A stretch of DNA of 64,000 bases from positions 1-64,000 of the forward strand of contig CAPAOL010000013.1 in NCBI GenBank assembly GCA_948579315.1, read 5' to 3'. Origin of the DNA: an uncultured Phocaeicola sp. GTDB lineage: Bacteria > Bacteroidota > Bacteroidia > Bacteroidales > Bacteroidaceae. Within the stretch, counting starts at the first letter, position 1; every line of letters starts with the position of its first letter. The position numbers were made by a program, and so were the translations under genes. Positions 7,796-17,323 of this stretch are shown here, one piece after another. The notes below the pieces were generated by a model. The model had not been told where the DNA came from. It did no database searches and was given only the letters and a program-made list of their open reading frames with translations.

Positions 7796-9553
7796 TTATA
7801 ACTCTTCGCATACCCGCATTTCCATACCTTTATATACCACTACAATCTTGTGTAGTTGCGTGGAGCCAATAGCTTGTTTCACTGTGTCCGTATCGGCATA
7901 ACGGTTGGCTTGAGCGATGGCTTCCTGACGCAATTCTTCCACACGGTTTTCGGAATCGCGATATTTGGCGTATTTCAACTCAACGATGTAGCTGTGTTTC
8001 ATGTCAGAATATATGTCCAACATGGGACAGAGGAAAATATCGACGTAACCCGCTTGTGTATCTTGCTCGGAGATAGGGCGGTAGAAGCGGTTTTGCGCAG
8101 TCATTGCCAAGGTGAAGCCGTGAACGAAGAATTCGCCCTTTTGCTTGTCACGCTGGGATGCATAACGTTTTAGGCAGTCGGCAATGTAGCTGAAATAGGC
8201 TTGCCAATTGCCATCATAGGCGAGCTGACTTGAAAGTTCGCTCTTTTCGTAGCTGCTGAAATTCAAGTCTGCGTCGTTATAGGTATTCAGCAAATAAGTG
8301 TAGAGCTGCTCTTGAACCACCAGGTTCGGAATGGTCAGTTTGGTCTTGCCTTTATATATTCCGCTAATGGTCAACATTCCGAAATAGTAGAGCAGGCTTA
8401 TAAAATTGTCAGGATTGGTGATGTTGACGGCAGGGAAACCTTTCTTCAGTTCGCCAGTGATATAACCTTGACTCACTAAAGTCTGAATGACGGAAGCATC
8501 GTGCGCAAACTCCTTATCCTTTCGAATGAGCATACGCAGCTTTTCATAGTCGATACGTATATTATCTTCTATCATTTCTCGTGGTGCTTTGCCGTTATCT
8601 ATGTAATTCTTCACGAAGTAGAGCACCATGTTGGAATTGTACATGGTAGTTTCACCGTAACAATCCTGCGCGAAGCAATAATTGTCGTACCACGGTTTCA
8701 TTATTTCTATCAGTTCGTCAACAGTATGGTGGAAAGGACTGTTCGTTGAATAATAAGTCAGCATTTCGCGCACTTCTTCTTCGGTGAACCCCATCATTTG
8801 GTTAAATTGGGGGGTAAGTGAGTAGTTTGTGCCGATGTTGAAGCCACTCGTCAGGTCATCCATCGTTACGGGGCTTACGCCGGTGATGAAACAACGCTCT
8901 ATGCTGGAGTAAGTTCCTGCCTTCACCTTATTGAAGAAAGCACGCAGATAACCTTCGCCATGCGTTTCGTCAGTGTAGCGGTGCAAGCTTTCGGCATCGG
9001 AAAGGATGGCGTTGGTGAAGTGGTCGTATTCGTCGATGAAGAGATACATTTTCTGTCCGGCACGTTCGCAGGCTTGATAGAGGTAGTCCAACTGCTCTAC
9101 GGCTCCATTCACTTGGCGTAGTTCTTCTAGCGTCTCCGGTGGCAGAAGGTCGGCATATATCTTGCAAAAGTTCATGAAAGTAATGCTGCAATGTGCATCC
9201 AGTCCCTTTCGATAATCATTCAGTTCGCCGGTGATACCTGAAAAGTTGAGGTAAAGTACCAGATAGCTGTTGCGGTTTGCTGTGGGATGTTTCCCGATGT
9301 AGAGGTCGCCGAATAAGTCGTTGAACTTATCGCGGGTACGTACATCGTAGTAGTGTTGCAGTACGTTTAGCGTGAGGCTCTTGCCGAAACGGCGGGGACG
9401 GATGAAGAAAAAGAACCGGTCTGCCTGCTCTATCATAGGAATGAAGCGGGTTTTGTCTACATAATAATAGTCTTCGCGGCGGATGACTGCGAAGTTCATC
9501 ATACCGTAAGGCAAACGCTTTCTGTTGGGTACTATATATTCCATTGGATCCAT
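7796..9553 (-). CDS. AAA-ATPase / PD-(D/E)XK nuclease-like protein
   Basis: 585 aa. The N-terminal domain is the predicted AAA-ATPase family common in Bacteroides: YVDKTRFI, then a P-loop-like RPRRFGKS (52-59) and a Walker B-like YLFIDEYDHF. The C-terminal region (GYVDIFLCP, then SYIVELKYAK) matches the PD-(D/E)XK nuclease-like domain usually fused to it. These genes occur in many copies per genome, and their biological role is not established (mobile-element or defence links have been suggested). The start may be the ATG at 9553 or the one three codons later. It has its own promoter and terminator. Confidence 0.85.
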   Translation of the reverse strand: MDPMEYIVPNRKRLPYGMMNFAVIRREDYYYVDKTRFIPMIEQADRFFFFIRPRRFGKSLTLNVLQHYYDVRTRDKFNDLFGDLYIGKHPTANRNSYLVLYLNFSGITGELNDYRKGLDAHCSITFMNFCKIYADLLPPETLEELRQVNGAVEQLDYLYQACERAGQKMYLFIDEYDHFTNAILSDAESLHRYTDETHGEGYLRAFFNKVKAGTYSSIERCFITGVSPVTMDDLTSGFNIGTNYSLTPQFNQMMGFTEEEVREMLTYYSTNSPFHHTVDELIEIMKPWYDNYCFAQDCYGETTMYNSNMVLYFVKNYIDNGKAPREMIEDNIRIDYEKLRMLIRKDKEFAHDASVIQTLVSQGYITGELKKGFPAVNITNPDNFISLLYYFGMLTISGIYKGKTKLTIPNLVVQEQLYTYLLNTYNDADLNFSSYEKSELSSQLAYDGNWQAYFSYIADCLKRYASQRDKQKGEFFVHGFTLAMTAQNRFYRPISEQDTQAGYVDIFLCPMLDIYSDMKHSYIVELKYAKYRDSENRVEELRQEAIAQANRYADTDTVKQAIGSTQLHKIVVVYKGMEMRVCEEL

Positions 9554-9610
9554 TTTCTGTCCTCCTGCTTCTTATATATTATAACTTGCTTATTAATAGC
9601 GTTAACGACA

Positions 9611-9618
9611 CAAAGATA
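9611..9618 (-). promoter_or_regulatory. -7 promoter box of the AAA-ATPase gene
   Basis: TATCTTTG on the minus strand, 57 nt upstream of the start codon. No good -33 TTG is seen. Confidence 0.55.
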
Positions 9619-9750
9619 GTAAAAGTTCTTGTTGGGTACGAGGCATCCTCAAAAAAGTATTGGAAAAACTCATTCACACTAAGAGCTGTAGCCCTGGCAA
9701 AGCTATTCTGAAACAGCAGTGAAGGGGTGGAAATAATTCTCAAGATTAGC

Positions 9751-9780
9751 TTGTATTTACTGAAAGATACTGTATTTTTG
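9751..9780 (+). promoter_or_regulatory. Promoter of the DUF456 gene
   Basis: TTG at 9751-9753, a 19-nt spacer, then TATTTTTG at 9773-9780. This is a full match to the Bacteroides consensus, with transcription expected near 9787, 16 nt before the ATG. Confidence 0.75.
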
Positions 9781-9802
9781 TGCAGAACTAAAAAAACAGA
9801 TT

Positions 9803-10282
9803 ATGTTGGACATTATTTTGATCGTAATTAGTGCCCTTTGTATGATAGCTGGGTTAACAGGTTGTATTCTGCCGTTTCTTCCCGGTCCGCCTATTGCTTA
9901 TGTGGGGTTGGTTATTCTGCATTTCACGGATAAGGTACAATATTCTACGACACAATTAATCGTATGGTTATTGATTGTAGCTGTTTTGCAGGTATTGGAC
10001 TATTTCATTCCGATGCTGGGAAGTAAATATAGTGGCGGTAGTAAATGGGGGAATTGGGGATGTATGATAGGAACTCTTGTCGGTCTTCTTTTTTTGCCTT
10101 GGGGTATTATTCTCGGTCCGTTTCTGGGGGCGGTGATGGGTGAATTATTAGGAAATAAAGAATTCTCGCAGGCACTTAAATCAGGTGTAGGCTCATTACT
10201 CGGATTTATATTCGGAACTTTGCTGAAGTTTGTTCTCTGCGGTTATTTTTGCTATCAATTTATTACAGGTCTTATTCAATAA
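9803..10282 (+). CDS. DUF456 family membrane protein
   Basis: 159 aa, almost entirely hydrophobic, with about four membrane segments. Glycine-rich motifs (LPFLPGPPIAYVGL near the start, LGPFLGAVMGELLG in the middle) are those of the DUF456 family. It is an inner-membrane protein of unknown function. It is a single-gene unit with its own promoter and faces the rpiB terminator. Confidence 0.85.
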   Translation: MLDIILIVISALCMIAGLTGCILPFLPGPPIAYVGLVILHFTDKVQYSTTQLIVWLLIVAVLQVLDYFIPMLGSKYSGGSKWGNWGCMIGTLVGLLFLPWGIILGPFLGAVMGELLGNKEFSQALKSGVGSLLGFIFGTLLKFVLCGYFCYQFITGLIQ

Positions 10283-10317
10283 CCTATTTGATGTTGTAAA
10301 ATATTCGTAAGAATAAC

Positions 10318-10533
10318 CTAGCTATTGTCTTTACATAGAATCCAAGGCTCACTGGGTTCAGATTTCCCTATTGCCAGTGCATCGGTCGGAACCTTTTTCA
10401 ACGCTTCCTCCATCTTAATTTTATTTCCGAAATGATAAGCGGCTGTACCAATATAAAAATAAAGCTGTCCTTCAAAAAGAAGAACAGCTTTACACCTATT
10501 TAGTTTATCTTCGAGCTTTATTTTGCCGGAATC
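10318..10533 (-). other. Open stretch after rpiB, possibly a gene remnant
   Basis: One minus-strand frame overlapping the rpiB end is open for 71 codons without an upstream ATG. Its last part reads like a globular protein C-terminus (YIGTAAYHFGNKIKMEEALK, then VPTDALAIGKSEPSEPWIL). The rpiB terminator hairpin lies inside it, so it cannot be one intact gene. It may be the remains of a decayed gene, or a chance open frame. No family is recognised. Confidence 0.25.
10450..10491 (-). terminator. Terminator of tkt-rpiB
   Basis: A 13-bp stem at 10461-10473 and 10479-10491 with one wobble pair and a 5-nt loop, followed on the minus strand by a T-rich run. It starts 26 nt after the rpiB stop. Confidence 0.75.
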
Positions 10534-10952
10534 TTATCAATACGGTTCTGATGACGACCGCCATCAAATTTGGTAGAGAAGAACTCTGTCAAAATCATAT
10601 CCGCTTCTTCAGTGCTGATGAAGCGTCCCGGCATAACCAGTACATTAGCATCATTGTGCTGACGAGCCAGGTGTGCGATCTCTGCATTCCAACAGAGAGC
10701 AGCACGAACCCCTTGGTGCTTGTTCAGCGTCATATTGATTCCGTTTCCACTGCCGCAGATAGCGATACCGGGATAACATTCTCCCGATTCCACTGCAAGA
10801 GCCAGTGGGTGAGCATAATCCGGATAGTCTACGCTTGCGGTAGAGTTAGTTCCGAAATCTTTGTAAGCCCAGCCTTTTGCTTCCAACCAGCCGCGAACAT
10901 ATTCTTTCAGTTCAAAACCGGCATGGTCGCATGCTAATCCGATTGTTTTCAT
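10518..10952 (-). CDS. rpiB: Ribose-5-phosphate isomerase B
   Basis: 144 aa, full length for RpiB. The catalytic cysteine lies in CGSGNG (66-71), and CDHAG (8-12) and RAALCWNAE are family signatures. It interconverts ribose-5-phosphate and ribulose-5-phosphate in the cytoplasm. Its ATG shares one base with the tkt stop codon (TAATG), so translation is coupled. It completes the route from arabinose into the pentose phosphate pathway. Confidence 0.95.
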   Translation of the reverse strand: MKTIGLACDHAGFELKEYVRGWLEAKGWAYKDFGTNSTASVDYPDYAHPLALAVESGECYPGIAICGSGNGINMTLNKHQGVRAALCWNAEIAHLARQHNDANVLVMPGRFISTEEADMILTEFFSTKFDGGRHQNRIDKIPAK

Positions 10953-12961
10953 TAGAGCATTGCTTTTACTTGGTTATATACGTTCTCGGCAGTAAATCCA
11001 AGTTTCTCATCCAATACTTTATAAGGAGCGGAGAAACCGAAAGATTCCAATCCCCAAACTTTACCGTGGCAACCTACCAGACCTTGAAGAGTGACAGGCA
11101 GACCGGCAGTCATACCGAAAATCTTCGCATCTGCCGGAAGAATAGCTTCCTGATATTCTTTCGGTTGGTTGCGGAACAGACCTTCAGACGGAGCAGATAC
11201 AATGCGTACCTTCACGCCATCTTTGCGAAGCAACTCTGTGCCGGCTACCAATGTAGATACTTCAGAACCTGAAGCTACCAGGATAACATCCGGATTTTCG
11301 TCAGAACCTGCTACGATATAAGCACCCTTAGCTGCTTGTTCGTAATCTGTTCCTGCCGGTAAATTGGCAATATTCTGACGAGAGAAGATCAATCCTGTCG
11401 GAGTAGACATATTTTCCATAGCAAGTTTCCAAGCGATGGTTGTCTCTTCTGCATCAGCCGGACGAAGTACCAACATAGAGTTGTGTCCCTTATGGTTTTT
11501 CAGTTTTTCCATCAGGCGGATTTGAACTTCCTGTTCTACCGGTTCGTGAGTAGGACCGTCTTCACCTACGCGGAATGCGTCGTGTGTCCAGATGAATTTC
11601 ACCGGTTGTTCCATCAAAGCAGCCATACGTACGGCAGGTTTCATGTAGTCGGAGAATACGAAGAATGTACCGCAAGCAGCAATCACACCACCGTGGAGAG
11701 ACATACCGATACAGATACAAGCCATTGACAATTCAGATACACCTGCCTGGAAGAATGCTCCGCTGAAATCACCTTTCTTGAAAGAATGAGTCTTTTTCAG
11801 GAAACCGTCAGTCTTGTCAGAGTTAGAAAGGTCGGCAGAAGCAACGATCATGTTTTCTACCTGTGTGGCAAGTGCGCTCAGTACAGTTGCAGATGCAGCA
11901 CGAGTAGCGCTACCGGCTTTCTGTTCGATAGCAGCCCAGTCTACTTTCGGAGCTTTGCCTGAGAAGAAGAGTTCCAGTTTTGCAGCCAGTTCCGGATTTG
12001 CTTTCGCCCATGCAGCTTTCTTTGCATATTTTTCAGCAACGATCTTCTTCAGTTCTTCTGTTCTTTTTGCATACAGTTCGGCTACTTCCGGGAATATAAC
12101 GAACGGGTTAGTAGGATCACCACCCAGATTCTTGATTGTATTTACGTATGCGTCGCCACCGAGAGGAGCACCATGTGTAGCGCAGTTAGCTTCATAGCTG
12201 CTGCCGTCTGCCTTGCGTGCACCTTTACCCATTACGGTTTTACCGATAATCAGAGTCGGACGTTCTTTTTCAGCCTGTGCTTCTTTGATTGCCGCACGGA
12301 TTTCGTCAGGATCATTACCGTTGATATTAAGTACGTTCCATCCCCATGCTTCATATTTCATGGCAGTATCTTCAACGGTTACGTCTTTCGTTTCTGTTGA
12401 AAGCTGAATATCGTTGGAGTCATAGAACATAATCAGGTTGTCCAATCCCAGTGCACCGGCAATACGTCCGGAACCTTGAGAGATTTCTTCCTGAATACCA
12501 CCGTCAGAGATGTAAGCGTAAATAGTCTGATTCATCACCTCGTCGAAACGGGCTTTCAAGAATTTGGCAGCGATAGCAGCACCTACTGCAAAAGTGTGTC
12601 CTTGTCCTAGTGGACCGGAAGTATTTTCGATGCCACGCATGATATCCACTTCAGGGTGTCCCGGAGTAGGGCTTCCCCATTGACGGAATTCTTTCAGCTC
12701 GTCCAGCGTGAATTTTCCTGTCAATGCCAACGTAGAATAAAGCATTGGAGACATGTGGCCCGGGTCGAGGAAGAAGCGGTCACGTCCTTCCCAACGGGGA
12801 TTTTCAGGATCGTATACTAGAAACTCAGAGAAGAGTACATTTACAAAATCAGCACCACCCATGGCGCCACCCGGGTGACCGGAATTGGCTTTCTCAACCA
12901 TTGAAGCAGCAAGAATACGGATGTTATCCGCTGCACGATTCATAAGTTTGTTATCGTTCAT
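10952..12961 (-). CDS. tkt: Transketolase
   Basis: 669 aa, the usual length. ISDGGIQEEISQ with a YDSN about 25 residues later forms the TPP/Mg site, and GPLGQGHTFAVG and THDAFRVGEDGPTHEP are strongly conserved transketolase motifs. It transfers two-carbon units between ketose and aldose phosphates. It is placed directly after the arabinose genes, whose end product xylulose-5-phosphate is its substrate, but has its own promoter at 12999-13028, so it can be expressed without arabinose. Confidence 0.96.
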   Translation of the reverse strand: MNDNKLMNRAADNIRILAASMVEKANSGHPGGAMGGADFVNVLFSEFLVYDPENPRWEGRDRFFLDPGHMSPMLYSTLALTGKFTLDELKEFRQWGSPTPGHPEVDIMRGIENTSGPLGQGHTFAVGAAIAAKFLKARFDEVMNQTIYAYISDGGIQEEISQGSGRIAGALGLDNLIMFYDSNDIQLSTETKDVTVEDTAMKYEAWGWNVLNINGNDPDEIRAAIKEAQAEKERPTLIIGKTVMGKGARKADGSSYEANCATHGAPLGGDAYVNTIKNLGGDPTNPFVIFPEVAELYAKRTEELKKIVAEKYAKKAAWAKANPELAAKLELFFSGKAPKVDWAAIEQKAGSATRAASATVLSALATQVENMIVASADLSNSDKTDGFLKKTHSFKKGDFSGAFFQAGVSELSMACICIGMSLHGGVIAACGTFFVFSDYMKPAVRMAALMEQPVKFIWTHDAFRVGEDGPTHEPVEQEVQIRLMEKLKNHKGHNSMLVLRPADAEETTIAWKLAMENMSTPTGLIFSRQNIANLPAGTDYEQAAKGAYIVAGSDENPDVILVASGSEVSTLVAGTELLRKDGVKVRIVSAPSEGLFRNQPKEYQEAILPADAKIFGMTAGLPVTLQGLVGCHGKVWGLESFGFSAPYKVLDEKLGFTAENVYNQVKAML

Positions 12962-12998
12962 ATCATTAAAATTTAATTGATTTCTGTCAGATTGTTCG

Positions 12999-13028
12999 CA
13001 AAGATAACTCTTTATGTGGATTTAACAA
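12999..13028 (-). promoter_or_regulatory. Promoter of tkt-rpiB
   Basis: On the minus strand: TTG (13028-13026), 19 nt, TATCTTTG (13006-12999). A full consensus match 38 nt upstream of the tkt ATG. Confidence 0.8.
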
Positions 13029-13103
13029 TTCAAAAGAGCTATCTTTTTTATCGACAATATTACGGTCTTCTTGTTTGTGATACAATAAGTAATTGCCCTA
13101 AAA

Positions 13104-14648
13104 TTACTGTAACTCTAAAGTAACAATGGACTTAGCAGGAAGTTTTACCTTCATTGTACCTTTATTGATTTTTACCTCTTTGAAAGGTGCCGGTTTTACA
13201 ATATTAGGTTTTTCAAAAGAATTGTAATCGGTCAGGTTGGCAGAGGTCAGAATCTCTCCGACAGCTTTCTTGGCTTTCGTATCACCCAGATTGATGGTGA
13301 TTTCCTGCGCTTCATCAGCATCTACATTGGAAAGAGAAATATGGATCACTCCATCTTTGTTTTTGGAAGCTGTAGCACTCACCATCGGCACCGTGCGGTT
13401 ATCACGTACACTTATCTTTTCGCAAGTCAGGTCGATAGGAAGATAAGTGGCATCCTGGTGTACTTTATACATCTTGAAGACATAATAAGTAGGCGTTAAC
13501 ACCATTTCTTTGTCTTTCGTCAGAATCATGGATTGAAGTACATTGACAATCTGTGCGATATTTGCCATCTTCAGGCGGTCTGTATATTTGTGGAATACAT
13601 CAAGACTTAAAGAAGCCACGAAAGCATCACGTAATGTGTTCTGCTGATACAGATGTCCTTTGATGGTTCCGGGTTCCTCATCCCACCAGGTTCCCCATTC
13701 GTCCAGTAAGAGAGCGATTTTCTTGTCCTTGTCATATTTGTCCATGATGGCACAATGTTTCTTGAGTACATCTTCCACTTCCAGACATTTTCCCATTGCC
13801 CAGTAATAATCATCTTTGTTGAATTGAGTGGCTGATCCTTTGCTGCCACTCCATCCGGTTACGGTATAATAGTGTAGAGAAAGACCGTCCATCCGGTGTC
13901 CTACACGATTCATCAATACATCTGTCCATTTGTAATCATAGTCACTGGCACCACTGGCAATCTTGAACAGGCGGTTGCCGTCATAATTACGGCAATAAGT
14001 AGAATAACGACGGTATAAATCTGCGTAATATTCCGGGCGCATACTGCCACCGCATCCCCAGCTTTCATTTCCTACGCCAAGATATTTCAATTTCCATGCT
14101 TTGTCGCGACCATTCTTACGGCGAAGGTTGGCCATAGGAGAGTCTCCGTCAGAAGTCATATATTCTACCCATTTGGCAAGCTCTTCCACTGTGCCGCTAC
14201 CTACATTTCCACTCACGTATGGTTCGCAACCCAGCATCTCGCAAAGATTCAAAAACTCGTGCGTTCCGAAACTGTTATCTTCAATAGTACCGCCCCAGTT
14301 GTTGTTCACCATCTTTGGACGGTTCTCTTTCGGACCAATGCCGTCCATCCAGTGGTATTCATCGGCAAAGCATCCGCCCGGCCAGCGAAGAACGGGAACG
14401 GACAAGTCTTTCAGTGCATTGAATACATCTGTGCGATATCCCTTGATATTGGGAATATCTGAGTTTTCGCCTACCCAAAGACCACCGTAGATACATGAAC
14501 CTAGGTGTTCGGCAAACTGGCCGTAAATTTCCTTTGGTATGATTTCTTTGCCTTGGTCGGCATGTACGGTTATGGTAGCACTCTTTTGTGCAGAAAGAGA
14601 TACGGATGCTGCCAGAAAAGCCGTGCTGACTAATAGTTTTGCTTTCAT
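13104..14648 (-). CDS. Secreted alpha-L-arabinofuranosidase, GH51
   Basis: 514 aa with a type I signal peptide ([20 protein letters not shown]). The catalytic acid/base is E195 in GVGNESWG and the nucleophile is E317 in LLLDEWGT, both classic GH51 positions; [13 protein letters not shown] is another family motif. It removes terminal alpha-L-arabinofuranosyl units from arabinan or arabinoxylan oligosaccharides, probably in the periplasm. It is the last carbohydrate gene of the long minus-strand operon, 131 nt after GH127 with a 97-bp inverted repeat in the gap. Confidence 0.93.
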   Translation of the reverse strand: MKAKLLVSTAFLAASVSLSAQKSATITVHADQGKEIIPKEIYGQFAEHLGSCIYGGLWVGENSDIPNIKGYRTDVFNALKDLSVPVLRWPGGCFADEYHWMDGIGPKENRPKMVNNNWGGTIEDNSFGTHEFLNLCEMLGCEPYVSGNVGSGTVEELAKWVEYMTSDGDSPMANLRRKNGRDKAWKLKYLGVGNESWGCGGSMRPEYYADLYRRYSTYCRNYDGNRLFKIASGASDYDYKWTDVLMNRVGHRMDGLSLHYYTVTGWSGSKGSATQFNKDDYYWAMGKCLEVEDVLKKHCAIMDKYDKDKKIALLLDEWGTWWDEEPGTIKGHLYQQNTLRDAFVASLSLDVFHKYTDRLKMANIAQIVNVLQSMILTKDKEMVLTPTYYVFKMYKVHQDATYLPIDLTCEKISVRDNRTVPMVSATASKNKDGVIHISLSNVDADEAQEITINLGDTKAKKAVGEILTSANLTDYNSFEKPNIVKPAPFKEVKINKGTMKVKLPAKSIVTLELQ

Positions 14649-14677
14649 AAATGGTATTTATTTAATGATTATTTTTT

Positions 14678-14774
14678 ACCACAGATTACGCAGATTATCA
14701 CAGATTGATTTTATTCTGACTGCTATCATGTTATAACTCATAAATAATCTGTGTTAATCCGTGTAATCTGTGGT
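14678..14774. repeat. 29-bp inverted repeat of the CCACAGATTAC type
   Basis: The arms at 14678-14706 and 14746-14774 pair over 29 bp with three mismatches, both starting ACCACAGATTAC when read inward. I recall this as a dispersed palindromic repeat seen in many bacterial genomes, including Bacteroides. It lies between GH127 and GH51 and would put a long hairpin into the operon mRNA. Confidence 0.75.
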
Positions 14775-14779
14775 GACTT

Positions 14780-17182
14780 CTATTTTAGTAAACGAACTTC
14801 ATAAACGGCAGACGTCCATTCCGTCCCGTCAGGGATAAAACGTATCGGACAACTACCTGTATTCAGTTTTTGAGGCAGAACGTATGAAAGGGTTATGAAA
14901 CCGTCTTTATCCGCTTCACTGACAGTCGGATGAACAGCCAACTTTTCGTTATTCAAAAGAATAGCCACTTTATTGCGGTCATCTTTCCGTACCGTAATCA
15001 GGAGGCGGCTTGCTTCTTCTTTCACTTTCAACTGATAGCCGAACCAACCTTTGGCACGTCGGAAATGCCGGTCTTTATTCGTCCCTGTTTCTGCCTGCTC
15101 ATACTGGATGCCATGGTCAGACTCCGGCTGCTGTTCACCGGGGAAGATAAGGTCAATGGTTTGATTAGCCAATTCCGTTGCTTTTCGTTCAGCCGTTGCC
15201 ATCTCTTCCTGAATCGCTTTAAACTGCTCTTCGCTTGCCTGCTGGAAATAAACGGCATAGCGGGAATTATGCAGGCGGAAGAACGGAACGAGTTCCAATG
15301 CTTTGCCTTGTGCAGGATAAACCTCTCCGTTATAGCTGAAAGTAATCCGGCTATTCTGTTTTTTCTGAAGAGACTTGCAGATTGAATCAGGATTTCCTAT
15401 CAGCATCGGGACTTCTTGCAAAGGAATTTGTTTGCCATGAGCGATATGGCCGCCACGACTGTCATCGGCATATAAACCATCAAGATGTTCAGTGCCTGTG
15501 GAAGCTGCAAGAACGATCGGACCATATAAGAAAGCATAATAATCTTTCTTGTCGGGAATCTGTTCTACGCTGACTTTCATAGGCAAGTGGAAAGTAATGA
15601 CATCCCCTTTTTTCCATTTGCGGGAGAGAGGAAGATACTGGTTACCTTTTGCCATAACGAACATTTTTCTTTTTCCATTGATGCTGACGCTATATCCTTT
15701 GGAGTGGTTCGCCCATTCCGGAATACGTATCATTAAAGTACGTTTTTTCTTAGGCGCTTCATCTATTCGCAAAGTTACCTTGTCGTCATCGGGGAAACGG
15801 GTTTCTTGTGTCAAAATAATGCCTTGCTCTTTCCAAGTCAGTTGTGAAGGAATGAAGAGATTGACATAGAGCATATCTTTCTGATGCGCATAGATGAATT
15901 CACCATATTTGGTATGATTCTCCAAGCCTGAACCTACACAGCACCACATGGATGTTTCTGGTTGTGAGTACACACGATAGTGTCCCGGACGCATAGGAGT
16001 GAAGTAGACAAATCCACCTTTATCCGGCTCTTGTGATGCTAGAATATGATTGTAAAGCGCACGTTCGTAATAGTTTACGTAGTTGGGATCAGGTTCGTTT
16101 GTTTGATTCGGATTGTGAGAATTCTGATAAAGCATTTTGGTAAGACGGAGCATGTTGTAAGTATTACAGGTCTCCGGTCCTTGAACGTCGTTCAGCATGG
16201 ACGTGAAGTTATCCGACGGATGGAAATGTTCGCGGACACTATTTCCTCCGATGCAGACAGAACGGTGATTGACTACCGTGTTCCAGAAAAAACGGGCGGC
16301 ATGATCCCACTCTGCAGCATGATTCCAGTTCTTGTCGTCTTGTGAAAGTTCGGCTATTCGCTTGTAGCCGATCACTTTCGGAATCTGTGTGTTGGCATGC
16401 ATTCCCGTCAATTTGTCTTCCTCTTTGATAAGCGGATCTAAGATAAGCTTGTGGGAGAAACGGCGTGCCAGTTCCAGATACTTCTTGTCGCCTGTGATTT
16501 CGGCCACATCGGCGAAAGTCTCGTTTAATCCACCATGTTCGCTACGAAGCATATCTTGTATTTGTTCATCGCTCAAGCCGGAAGTGATGTCGATCATCCA
16601 GTCTGTAAAAGCAATAAGCATTTGGCGTGCAAGATCGCTTCCTGCATAGAGATATGCATCCCGCAATCCGGCGTAAGTCTTATGTATATTGTATAGAGGC
16701 ACCCATTTGCCGTTAAGGTCGAAACCTCCGGGACGGATCTTTCCTGCTTTTATATCTTTCCAAAGCTGAAGGCTTCCCGGAGTTCCTCCGATGAATCCTG
16801 TGCCGACAGTTTGCTGTGCCCGGTTCAACTCATTCAGCATGTAGTTGAGGCGATTATGGACTGTGGTATCTCCGGTGGCGGCATACATCATGGAAAGTGC
16901 GGATAAATAATGTCCGCCGATATGTCCGTCCAATCCGGTATTTTCCCAATTGGTGTAGCTGGGGGCTTTAGGCTGTAACCCTGCTTCGCGGAGAAAAGGT
17001 GCAAGCAGACGGTCGGGGTCTAATGCAAGTATGTAATGTAAATCAGTCTGTTGAGCTTGCAGGAACGGACTATCCAATAGTTTCACATTCTGCAAAGGGA
17101 AGTAAGACACTTGTGGGGCGTTTTGAGCTTTGCCCAGTGAGGTGGACAGCACAAGTGCAAGTATGAGCGAGGTGGTTTTCAT
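14780..17182 (-). CDS. Secreted beta-L-arabinofuranosidase, GH127
   Basis: 800 aa with a signal peptide (cleavage near GKAQ). It matches the GH127 (former DUF1680) family. The expected zinc and catalytic residues appear in order: E318 in GGNSVREHF, C339 in GPETCN, and C414-C415 in MWCCVGSG, which fit the Glu/Cys set of the Bifidobacterium enzyme HypBA1. It would hydrolyse beta-linked L-arabinofuranose, with a cysteine as nucleophile. The C-terminal 250 residues are beta-rich accessory domains. It sits in the arabinose operon between the FGGY kinase and GH51. Confidence 0.9.
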   Translation of the reverse strand: MKTTSLILALVLSTSLGKAQNAPQVSYFPLQNVKLLDSPFLQAQQTDLHYILALDPDRLLAPFLREAGLQPKAPSYTNWENTGLDGHIGGHYLSALSMMYAATGDTTVHNRLNYMLNELNRAQQTVGTGFIGGTPGSLQLWKDIKAGKIRPGGFDLNGKWVPLYNIHKTYAGLRDAYLYAGSDLARQMLIAFTDWMIDITSGLSDEQIQDMLRSEHGGLNETFADVAEITGDKKYLELARRFSHKLILDPLIKEEDKLTGMHANTQIPKVIGYKRIAELSQDDKNWNHAAEWDHAARFFWNTVVNHRSVCIGGNSVREHFHPSDNFTSMLNDVQGPETCNTYNMLRLTKMLYQNSHNPNQTNEPDPNYVNYYERALYNHILASQEPDKGGFVYFTPMRPGHYRVYSQPETSMWCCVGSGLENHTKYGEFIYAHQKDMLYVNLFIPSQLTWKEQGIILTQETRFPDDDKVTLRIDEAPKKKRTLMIRIPEWANHSKGYSVSINGKRKMFVMAKGNQYLPLSRKWKKGDVITFHLPMKVSVEQIPDKKDYYAFLYGPIVLAASTGTEHLDGLYADDSRGGHIAHGKQIPLQEVPMLIGNPDSICKSLQKKQNSRITFSYNGEVYPAQGKALELVPFFRLHNSRYAVYFQQASEEQFKAIQEEMATAERKATELANQTIDLIFPGEQQPESDHGIQYEQAETGTNKDRHFRRAKGWFGYQLKVKEEASRLLITVRKDDRNKVAILLNNEKLAVHPTVSEADKDGFITLSYVLPQKLNTGSCPIRFIPDGTEWTSAVYEVRLLK

Positions 17183-17197
17183 GATAATAGTCTCCCC

Positions 17198-17231
17198 ATC
17201 TCCCTCTCCAAAAGAGGAGAGGGGTGGAGAT
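17198..17231. repeat. C/G-rich palindromic element upstream of GH127
   Basis: ATCTCCCTCTCC (17198-17209) pairs with GGAGAGGGGTGGAGAT (17216-17231) around AAAAGA. It is similar in design to the element inside araR at 21867-21910 (both contain AAAAGAG followed by a G-run). It lies 16 nt upstream of the GH127 start. Confidence 0.6.
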
Positions 17232-17323
17232 AATTAATGTTAATACTTAGTTAGAATTGACTCTTGATAAACAGCGATTTATCGACAATCTTTGATGAAC
17301 AACAATGGATTGCCGACTGTCAA

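Noticed and set aside
7796..9553. AAA-ATPase/PD-(D/E)XK gene as a new defence system
   Set aside because: This is a very common multi-copy Bacteroides family, alone here with its own promoter and terminator; nothing in the context supports a system.
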